DNA from: Oscillospiraceae bacterium
Lineage (GTDB): Bacteria > Bacillota > Clostridia > Oscillospirales > Ruminococcaceae
NCBI GenBank assembly: GCA_009776345.1
Contig: WRLS01000148.1
Coordinates: 1 to 5,169 of the forward strand
DNA: 5,169 bases
Direction of reading: 5' to 3'
The notes under the pieces were generated by a model that saw only the letters and a list, made by a program, of their open reading frames with translations, was not told where the DNA came from and did no database searches. The translations under genes were made by a program, and so were the position numbers. Shown in pieces: positions 1 to 4,082 of the stretch. Each line of letters starts with the position of its first letter. Position 1 is the first letter of the stretch.

Positions 1-244
1 GGGGGGGAAGCCCCCCGCCCTACTTTGTCATGGGGTTTTTAGGTAGGGGCGGGCTTCCATGCCCGACCGCAGGATATTCGATTCGCTTTTGACGGGCGGG
101 GATGGAACCCCGCCCCTACGATGCAATATTATTAATTGTCCTGTAATTTCGGGGCGTCGAGGACGCCGCCCCCTACACATCCATGCAATATAATTTGTGC
201 AAAATTGTTTCACGTGAAATATTTTTTGTGTAGGGACGGTGCGC
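1..244. repeat. Cluster of GTAGGGGCG-type palindromic intergenic repeats
   Basis: Five units of a short hairpin repeat can be read here. Those on the minus strand begin at 23, 119 and 176; those on the plus strand begin at 43 and 230. Each starts GTAGGG followed by a GC-rich stretch, and in most units an inverted copy follows after a short loop. Examples are an 8-bp stem at 94-101/108-115 with loop ATGGAA, a 5-bp stem at 50-54/61-65 with loop TTCCAT, and a 6-bp stem at 153-158/162-167. The loops repeat the TTCCAT/ATGGAA theme. Small ORFs through this stretch are low-complexity translations of the repeats and are not genes. Related units lie at 4973-5041. Function is unknown; this looks like a dispersed palindromic element family. 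Confidence 0.7.
206..221. promoter_or_regulatory. parS: Candidate parS centromere-like ParB-binding site
   Basis: The sequence TGTTTCACGTGAAATA matches the widely conserved bacterial parS consensus TGTTNCACGTGAAACA at every position except one, the fifteenth (T for C). It contains a perfect 12-bp palindrome, TTTCACGTGAAA, at 208-219. ParB (Spo0J) binds such sites as a dimer, loads as a CTP-dependent clamp and spreads to organise origin segregation. The CACGTG core is that of parS and not the CCCGGG core of Noc sites. The right half-site, read outward, ends in the ATA seen in Noc sites. The site is in an intergenic region between repeats. No parA or parB gene is in the window, so the assignment rests on the sequence match alone. 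Confidence 0.6.
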
Positions 245-323
245 AGGTTTTAGGTTTCGGGATTTAGGAAAGGGAAGAAACACATAGCTTCTTCCCTTCC
301 TAAATCCTGAATCCTAAAACCTT
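245..323. repeat. Long imperfect inverted repeat (about 35-bp arms)
   Basis: The left arm at 245-279 and the right arm at 289-323 are reverse complements apart from two mismatches and one inserted base, with a 9-base spacer at 280-288. The arms contain the word TTTTAGG-TTTC/ATTC-GGGATTTAGG. The right arm begins inside the stop codon of the RNHCP gene, so its transcript would end in a very stable hairpin. No U-run follows on either strand, so it is not a standard intrinsic terminator. A third copy of the arm sequence lies at 2710-2733. Confidence 0.75.
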
Positions 324-338
324 AATCCTGCCGAAGGC
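297..338 (-). repeat. 42-bp dispersed repeat, copy 1 (at RNHCP 3' end)
   Basis: Read on the minus strand, the element starts GCCTTCGGCAGGAT, has four variable bases, then continues GTTTTAGGATTCAGGATT and on to TTTAGGAA. It matches the plus-strand copy at 2692-2733 at 39 of 42 positions. It provides the last codons and the stop of the RNHCP gene and overlaps the right arm of the 245-323 inverted repeat. Both copies lie at the 3' end of a gene and run in the sense direction of that gene. Confidence 0.75.
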
Positions 339-693
339 CGCCGAAGGCCGTCGGTCCCGATAGCGGAAATGGCGGCTGTGCCAGCGGCTTTAGGGCGATT
401 GATAGCAGAAGTACCGGGTTGTCGTCCGCGGCGATACGGTTCGAGCGAAGCTCCCCGCAGAAGCGGCAGCGGTGGATAACCGCCCACTCGCCGTCTTTAC
501 GTACCCAAACGCCGATTGGATCCATTATCCCCCCGCACATCGACAAACGGTCGCCCGGCTCATCGTCTAAATGAAGGCAGGAAAGGCAGTTATAGCAGTG
601 GTTGCGGTGCCTTGTCCCTGCGCCGTCAGGTACATTGTTTGTGCCGCAGACCTTGCAGACGAAGCTTTCTCCGGTGGGTCCCCTGTTTTTCAT
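322..693 (-). CDS. RNHCP domain zinc-binding protein
   Basis: This 123-residue protein carries the signature of the RNHCP family, small cysteine-rich proteins of unknown biochemical role. Visible pairs and motifs are C13-x2-C16, RNHCYNC at 30-36 (the family name motif, with Y where P is usual), C39, GDR at 47-49, C53, IHRCRFCG at 73-80, NRIAADDN at 85-92 and PLAQPPFP at 103-110. This arrangement suggests zinc ribbons. The start at 693 is chosen because its ATG overlaps the rsgA stop as ATGA. A longer in-frame ATG at 732 lies inside rsgA and would add 13 residues that do not fit the family. A G-rich stretch at 702-706 lies nine bases upstream. The last 11 residues come from a duplicated 10-bp repeat and are probably not native. 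Pairing with rsgA suggests a ribosome or RNA-related role, which is inference. Confidence 0.88.
   Translation of the reverse strand: MKNRGPTGESFVCKVCGTNNVPDGAGTRHRNHCYNCLSCLHLDDEPGDRLSMCGGIMDPIGVWVRKDGEWAVIHRCRFCGELRSNRIAADDNPVLLLSIALKPLAQPPFPLSGPTAFGGLRQD
330..349. repeat. Perfect 10-bp tandem duplication in the RNHCP 3' end
   Basis: The decamer GCCGAAGGCC occurs twice back to back at 330-339 and 340-349. Because the unit is not a multiple of three, the RNHCP frame reads the two copies in different phases and gives the tail AFGGLRQD before a TAA supplied by the adjacent repeat. Confidence 0.85.
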
Positions 694-1754
694 CGGCGGA
701 TACCCCCATCCTTTTTGCGCCTGCGCGACCACATGGCGATTTCTTTGTTGCGGGCCTGCTTGCCGCGCATAAACTCAGCCTTGCTTTCGGCGTAGCCAGC
801 CTCATGCCGCAGCTTTTGGTAGCTCAGCCAGCGTTTTGGGGAAAGCGCGCCGCCTTCAATCGCCGCGCGGACCGCACAGCCAGGCTCGTTTTCATGCTTG
901 CAATCGGAGAATTTGCAGGTGCCGAGCAGCGCATCGATATCCGCAAAGGTTTCGCTAAGGCCTTCTTGCGCGTCGAAAAGCCCGAGTGAGCGCATACCCG
1001 GCGTATCAATGACCGCCGCGCCGGACGGCAGCATGAAAAGCTGGCGGTGGGTTGTAGTATGCCGCCCGCGGCTGTCGTCCTCGCGGACCGCGCTGACCTC
1101 CATGACATCCCTGCCGATCAGCGCGTTTAACAGCGAAGATTTCCCGACGCCTGACATCCCCAAAAATACAACGGTTTTCCCGGGAGTGAGGTAATCGCGC
1201 AGCCTGTCAAGCCCCAGCCCCGTAATAACGCTGACAGGGATCGCGTCAATGGCGTTTGCGGCTGCGTGTACGGCTTTTAATTGCGGGGAGAAGTCCCCGG
1301 CAAGGTCGGCCTTGGACAGGATTATCACAGGCACAGCCCCGCTTTGCCGCGCGAGTACGAGGTACCGCTGTATCCGCCCGATGTTAAAATCGCGGTTTAA
1401 AGAAGACATGATAAACACATAATCGAAATTTGCGGCTATTAGCTGTTCACCCGCGTGTGCGTTTGGGTCGGGGTCGCGCCGCGCGAAAAACGTCCTGCGC
1501 GAAGTTGTGCGGATGATTTGCCCGTCGCCGCCCTGCTGCGGCTGTACGAGGACAAAATCCCCCACTGTGGGGAAAGCTTCTTCCCCGCCGCCGTAATACG
1601 CCCCGGTTTTTAGCTTGCCGAATATTTGCCCTTGTGCGCATACAAGCTCATACCGGTCACGGTATACCGCCGTGACCCTGGCGGCCTGTGCGTTATGGCT
1701 TTCGCCCTCCTGTATAATGGAAGGCGTCAGCCCGTAGTTTAGAAGTTCTGTCAT
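690..1754 (-). CDS. rsgA: Ribosome small subunit-dependent GTPase A (RsgA/YjeQ)
   Basis: RsgA binds the maturing 30S subunit near the decoding centre and uses GTP hydrolysis to release itself and assembly factors. The 354-residue protein has the full family plan. An N-terminal OB-fold spans about 25-90. A circularly permuted GTPase domain follows with motifs in the order G4 LSKAD 146-150, G1 P-loop GMSGVGKSS 199-207, G2 GRHTTTHR 230-237 and G3 DTPGM 250-254. The C-terminal zinc knuckle is CKFSDCKHENEPGC, with C280, C285, H287 and C293. The tail after 320 is basic, as in many family members. Length is normal. The start at 1754 is supported by GGAGG at 1761-1765, six bases upstream. The stop overlaps the RNHCP start as ATGA, implying translational coupling. 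Upstream lie a terminator and a small ORF that probably affect expression. Confidence 0.97.
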   Translation of the reverse strand: MTELLNYGLTPSIIQEGESHNAQAARVTAVYRDRYELVCAQGQIFGKLKTGAYYGGGEEAFPTVGDFVLVQPQQGGDGQIIRTTSRRTFFARRDPDPNAHAGEQLIAANFDYVFIMSSLNRDFNIGRIQRYLVLARQSGAVPVIILSKADLAGDFSPQLKAVHAAANAIDAIPVSVITGLGLDRLRDYLTPGKTVVFLGMSGVGKSSLLNALIGRDVMEVSAVREDDSRGRHTTTHRQLFMLPSGAAVIDTPGMRSLGLFDAQEGLSETFADIDALLGTCKFSDCKHENEPGCAVRAAIEGGALSPKRWLSYQKLRHEAGYAESKAEFMRGKQARNKEIAMWSRRRKKDGGIRR

Positions 1755-1812
1755 ACGGTTCCTCCATAAGTTTAATTAGCTGATTAGCCCGAAAAAATAA
1801 TGTTGCAGACAT
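1693..1812 (-). CDS. Candidate 39-codon upstream ORF overlapping the rsgA start
   Basis: An ATG at 1812 is preceded at a 7-base distance by AAGGAGG (1820-1826), a better ribosome binding site than that of rsgA. The reading frame runs 39 codons to TAA at 1693-1695, in a different frame from rsgA, and overlaps the first 62 bases of rsgA. The peptide begins MSATLFFRANQLIKLMEEPY and has no recognised domain or attenuator-like codon run. Ribosomes on this ORF would cross the rsgA ribosome binding site and start, so it could couple or limit rsgA translation. It may also be a chance frame behind a real ribosome binding site. Nothing beyond the start signal and the overlap supports it as a protein. 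Confidence 0.4.
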   Translation of the reverse strand: MSATLFFRANQLIKLMEEPYDRTSKLRADAFHYTGGRKP

Positions 1813-1844
1813 TAACCTTCCTCCTTAAAAATTTATTTTTTCGC

Positions 1845-1872
1845 AAAAAAAAGACACGACCCTCGTCGTATC
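1845..1872 (-). terminator. Intrinsic terminator upstream of rsgA
   Basis: On the minus strand, GATACGAC (1872-1865), loop GAGG and GTCGTGTC (1860-1853) form an 8-bp stem with one G-U pair. It is followed at once by eight U residues (1852-1845). This is a textbook intrinsic terminator, placed between the promoter at 2039-2067 and rsgA and pointing toward rsgA. It would end a transcript of about 187 nt unless read through. Confidence 0.85.
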
Positions 1873-1923
1873 AGCGCGTGCGGCTATTCACGATAGGCTT
1901 CATAATGCGGCACACAAAACACA

Positions 1924-1949
1924 GGACCATATGCCCCGGATCATATGCC
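1924..1949. repeat. 12-bp direct repeat with palindromic CATATG cores
   Basis: GGACCATATGCC at 1924-1935 and GGATCATATGCC at 1938-1949 differ at one of 12 positions and are two bases apart, a 14-base period. In the minus-strand RNA the two CATATG cores can pair as the apical helix of the leader with an 8-base loop. On DNA they could also be a repeated protein-binding site. Confidence 0.6.
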
Positions 1950-2018
1950 GATATTCTGTTTTAACCCGCCGCCACCTCTATAACCAATACCGACACAAAC
2001 ACACCCCTTTCTAATATT

Positions 2019-2034
2019 TTTGCCTCTTGGCAAA
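2019..2034. promoter_or_regulatory. Hairpin at the predicted 5' end of the rsgA leader
   Basis: TTTGCC (2019-2024), TCTT and GGCAAA (2029-2034) form a perfect 6-bp inverted repeat that spans the expected transcription start near 2031. The transcript would begin GCCAAGAGGC, able to form at least a three-pair 5' hairpin. Such a structure can stabilise a 5' end. As DNA it could be an operator at +1. Confidence 0.4.
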
Positions 2035-2038
2035 TTAT

Positions 2039-2067
2039 ATTATAAATCACGCGGGCAGGATTGTCAA
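2039..2067 (-). promoter_or_regulatory. Perfect consensus housekeeping sigma promoter for the rsgA leader
   Basis: On the minus strand, TTGACA (2067-2062), a 17-base spacer and TATAAT (2044-2039) match the vegetative sigma-70/SigA consensus at all 12 positions with optimal spacing. A purine start is available at 2031. The predicted transcript has about 277 bases before the rsgA ATG, holding the structured RNA and the terminator. Full-consensus promoters are more typical of abundant stable RNAs than of a modestly expressed GTPase gene. Confidence 0.88.
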
Positions 2068-2111
2068 TCCTGTAATTTTATACAAAGCTATGTATAATTA
2101 CACAGTTGCTG

Positions 2112-2140
2112 TTGCTTTTTCCCTTAAGCTGTGTTATGAT
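2112..2140 (+). promoter_or_regulatory. Probable extended -10 promoter for the YgjP-type gene
   Basis: TTGCTT (2112-2117), 17 bases, then TATGAT (2135-2140) preceded by TG at 2132-2133 gives an extended -10 promoter with a weak -35. It predicts a start near 2147 and a leader of only about 14-26 bases. A second possible -10, TATAAT at 2093-2098, also with a TG just before it, has only a poor -35. Either would be divergent from the rsgA promoter. Confidence 0.5.
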
Positions 2141-2160
2141 ATGAAAAACTATTCATTTCG

Positions 2161-2685
2161 ATGGTATTGCCAATGGATTTCACACTTATTAGAAGCAGGC
2201 GCAAAACAATAGCTATCCAGGTGAAAAGCGGCCCGGAGGTTGTTGTTCGTGCGCCGATGCGGATGGCTAAGCGGGATATCGGCAAGTTTGTGGAAAAGCA
2301 CCGCGGCTGGATAGAAAAACAGCTTGCGGCGGTAATCGCGCACGGGCTGAAAAACCCCGAGCCGACAGACGCGCAGATTGCCGAACTGAAAGCACGCGCA
2401 AAGGCGGAGATCCCGCCCCGCGTAGATGTCTTTGCAAAAATCATGGGGCTTTGCCCGTCGGGTGTGAAAATCACGTCCGCACGCACGCGTTTCGGCAGCT
2501 GCAGCGCGAAAAACAGCCTGTGTTTTTCGTGGCGGCTGATGATGTACCCGCAGGAAGCCGTAGATTATGTGATTGTGCATGAGCTTGCGCATATAGTACA
2601 TAAAAACCACGGGCGGGATTTTTACCGTACAATTGAGCAGGCACTGCCGGATTATGTTTGGCGCAGAAGCCTGCTGAAGAGGTGA
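2161..2685 (+). CDS. YgjP-type (DUF45) HExxH zinc metalloprotein
   Basis: The 174-residue protein belongs to the YgjP/DUF45 family, often labelled M48-type or SprT-like metallopeptidase. E. coli YgjP has been described as a UTP pyrophosphatase, so the substrate should not be assumed to be a protein. Visible signatures are RSRRKTIAIQV at 11-21, the conserved block RTRFGSCSAKNSL at 108-120, the zinc site HELAH at 140-144 with catalytic E141, and the third ligand H150 in KNHGRDFY. The N-terminal part is short against the usual 220-250 residues. No signal peptide is seen, so it is probably cytoplasmic. Starts at 2161 and 2173 are both possible. The second (170 residues, MDFTLIRS) fits the family better, but neither has a clear ribosome binding site. 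The stop is followed after six bases by a dispersed repeat. Confidence 0.9.
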   Translation: MVLPMDFTLIRSRRKTIAIQVKSGPEVVVRAPMRMAKRDIGKFVEKHRGWIEKQLAAVIAHGLKNPEPTDAQIAELKARAKAEIPPRVDVFAKIMGLCPSGVKITSARTRFGSCSAKNSLCFSWRLMMYPQEAVDYVIVHELAHIVHKNHGRDFYRTIEQALPDYVWRRSLLKR

Positions 2686-2691
2686 GGCGGC

Positions 2692-2733
2692 GCCTTCGGC
2701 AGGATCTATGTTTTAGGATTCAGGATTTAGGAA
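2692..2733 (+). repeat. 42-bp dispersed repeat, copy 2 (after the YgjP-type gene)
   Basis: This element reads GCCTTCGGCAGGAT, four variable bases, then GTTTTAGGATTCAGGATT and on to TTTAGGAA. It matches the minus-strand element at 297-338 at 39 of 42 positions. It begins six bases after the stop codon of the upstream gene and has the same orientation relative to that gene as copy 1 has to the RNHCP gene. Confidence 0.75.
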
Positions 2734-2759
2734 AAAGACGGAACTTGTTGATACCCCCC

Positions 2760-2785
2760 TGCCCCCTTCGTGCGCGAAGGGGGCA
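2760..2785. repeat. Perfect 11-bp GC-rich hairpin
   Basis: TGCCCCCTTCG (2760-2770) and CGAAGGGGGCA (2775-2785) are exact inverted copies around the loop TGCG. It lies between the YgjP-type and leucine-rich-repeat genes. No U-run follows directly; the nearest T-rich stretch is at 2801-2809. It may stop or stabilise the upstream transcript, or belong to a palindromic intergenic repeat family. Confidence 0.6.
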
Positions 2786-2879
2786 TGAACCCTAACTTGA
2801 TTTTTATTTCACATTAGTATGCAAACTGCGAAACCCGTAACCGCTAAAAATCACACCATATTTGAGATGAGGTAAAACC

Positions 2880-4073
2880 ATGTTAACACGCAAACTAACG
2901 GCAATTATCACAGCGGCGGTACTTATAACCCTGACCATAGTAGTGCTGCGCGTCATACCAAACGGGCCCTTTAGCACTGCGGTTAATGCTGTTTACCGCG
3001 AAGCCTTCCCGGACGATAACTTCCGGGCGTATGTGCTTAGTGATGTTATAGGTGACGGCAGGGGCGGTGATGATGTTATAACTGCCGCCGATAAAGACAT
3101 TATGGCGGCGCTGACGAGTTTGGATGTTAGCGATATAGGTATTGCCGATATGACAGGGCTTGCATATTTTACCGGGCTTATTACGCTTGAGTGCTACTAT
3201 AACCAGCTAACCGAGATTGATGTTACAAACAACCCCATGCTGGAAGATCTTGATGTTTCACGCAACCGGTTAACCGCTCTTGATATTACGCGCAATCCCG
3301 CTCTAAAATTTCTTTATTGCCAAGTCAACCAACTAACCACGCTGGATATGTCGGGTAATCCCGAACTTACTTTGCTCCAGTGCAATGACAATCAATTAAC
3401 CGAGCTTAATGTTACTGAGAATCCCGCGCTTACTTGGCTTTTGTGCACTAACAATCAGCTAACCACGCTGGATGTTACGCAAAACCCCGTGCTTACTTTG
3501 CTTGAGTGCAGCAATAACAAACTATACGAGCTGGATGTTACGCACAGCCCCACGCTTGCTTCGCTTGAGTGCAGCAATAACAAACTAACAGAGCTGGATG
3601 TTACACGCAGTCCCGCGCTTACTTTTCTCCAATGCAGTAACAACCGGCTAACCGCGCTGGACGTTACGCACAACCCCGCGCTTACTTCGCTTCGGTTCGA
3701 TAATAACCGGTTAACCGGGATTGATATTACGCTCAATCCCGAACTGGATTCGCTTTGGTGTCATGATAACCGGCTAACCGCGCTGGATGTTACGCACAAT
3801 CCCAAGCTGGAACGGCTATACTGTCAAGACAACCAACTAACCGGGCTTGATGTTACGCAAAACCCCGCGCTTATTGTGATTTGGTGCTATAATAACCGGC
3901 TAACCACGCTTGATGTTACCAATAACCCCGCGCTTGCCGCAATTGAATGTTATAACAACTTTATGGGAAATAATCCCGACATCAGCGTACCGGGCTGGCA
4001 GAACTGGTTTAGCGTTGCGGGGTATAGCGGGAGTGAAAATTTTTACTACTTCCCGCAGCTTACGGTAGAATAG
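2880..4073 (+). CDS. Exported leucine-rich repeat protein with twelve 21-residue repeats
   Basis: The 397-residue protein starts with a basic end (MLTRK) and a hydrophobic stretch at about 6-24, followed by a possible cleavage region near AVNA (34-37), so it is secreted or N-terminally anchored. A cap region (38-99) contains FPDDNFRAYV, an Asp/Gly-rich loop DGRGGDDVITAAD and a divergent first repeat, as in Clostridia leucine-rich-repeat proteins. Residues 100-351 are twelve repeats of exactly 21 residues on the plan LxxLxCxxNxLTxLDVTxNPx. A partial thirteenth and a C-terminal cap rich in aromatic residues follow. All eleven cysteines sit at the same repeat position, as does an Asn ladder. No LPXTG or other cell-wall anchor is seen. 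Leucine-rich repeats usually bind proteins; the ligand is unknown. GAGG at 2869-2872, seven bases upstream, supports the start. The amidohydrolase follows nine bases later. Confidence 0.93.
   Translation: MLTRKLTAIITAAVLITLTIVVLRVIPNGPFSTAVNAVYREAFPDDNFRAYVLSDVIGDGRGGDDVITAADKDIMAALTSLDVSDIGIADMTGLAYFTGLITLECYYNQLTEIDVTNNPMLEDLDVSRNRLTALDITRNPALKFLYCQVNQLTTLDMSGNPELTLLQCNDNQLTELNVTENPALTWLLCTNNQLTTLDVTQNPVLTLLECSNNKLYELDVTHSPTLASLECSNNKLTELDVTRSPALTFLQCSNNRLTALDVTHNPALTSLRFDNNRLTGIDITLNPELDSLWCHDNRLTALDVTHNPKLERLYCQDNQLTGLDVTQNPALIVIWCYNNRLTTLDVTNNPALAAIECYNNFMGNNPDISVPGWQNWFSVAGYSGSENFYYFPQLTVE
3177..3932 (+). repeat. Tandem coding repeats, 12 units of 63 bp
   Basis: The leucine-rich-repeat region is encoded by twelve in-frame 63-bp units with no length change. 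Words such as CTGGATGTTACGC and AACCCCGCGCTTACTT recur between units, while codons vary. Near-identical neighbouring units could gain or lose copies by recombination or slippage without breaking the frame. Confidence 0.85.
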
Positions 4074-4076
4074 GAG
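4072..4076 (+). promoter_or_regulatory. Ribosome binding site overlapping the upstream stop codon
   Basis: AGGAG overlaps the TAG stop (4071-4073) of the leucine-rich-repeat gene and lies six bases before the amidohydrolase ATG. A ribosome terminating on the first gene covers this site, so the two genes are probably translationally coupled on one mRNA. Confidence 0.8.
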
Positions 4077-4082
4077 CATTAA

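Larger units (their letters stand above)
1845..2031 (-). ncRNA. Structured small RNA or attenuating leader of rsgA, possibly 6S-like
   Basis: A consensus promoter predicts a start near 2031 and the terminator an end near 1845. Manual pairing gives a single rod. From the outside in: CTAATA 2011-2016 with TATCAG 1869-1874; CACAC 2000-2004 with GTGCG 1878-1882; 1984-1992 with CGATAGG 1891-1897 (two-base bulge); GCCGC 1968-1972 with GCGGC 1907-1911; CTGTTTT 1956-1962 with AAAACACAG 1916-1924 (two-base bulge); and an apical CATATG/CATATG helix at 1942-1947/1928-1933. The helices are separated by internal loops. Size, rod shape, strong promoter and terminator resemble 6S RNA (ssrS), the RNA polymerase-binding regulator. 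I do not see a primary-sequence signature that proves it. The outermost helix shares bases 1869-1872 with the terminator stem, so an rsgA attenuator is the main alternative. Confidence 0.5.

Noticed and set aside
28..213. 61-codon minus-strand ORF in the repeat cluster
   Set aside because: It is a translation of GC-rich palindromic repeats, has no ribosome binding site and no family resemblance.
516..989. 157-codon plus-strand ORF opposite rsgA and RNHCP
   Set aside because: It is antisense to two well-supported genes and has low-complexity, motif-free composition.
1955..1980. T-box-like motif in the rsgA leader (AGAGGTGGCGGCG)
   Set aside because: It only partly resembles the AGGGTGGNACCGCG antiterminator box, sits about 85 bases before the terminator and not beside it, and pairs within the rod. 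rsgA is also not a T-box target.
2027..2212. 61-codon plus-strand ORF across the rsgA-YgjP intergenic region
   Set aside because: It runs through both promoters and into the metalloprotein gene in another frame, lacks a ribosome binding site and has no recognisable domain.
2797..2820. Promoter for the leucine-rich-repeat gene (TTGATT and TAGTAT)
   Set aside because: The spacing is only 12 bases and both hexamers are weak, so no promoter can be supported here.
3177..3932. CRISPR-like array suggested by regular 63-bp spacing
   Set aside because: The period is in-frame coding repeats of a leucine-rich-repeat protein, with no spacers and no cas genes.
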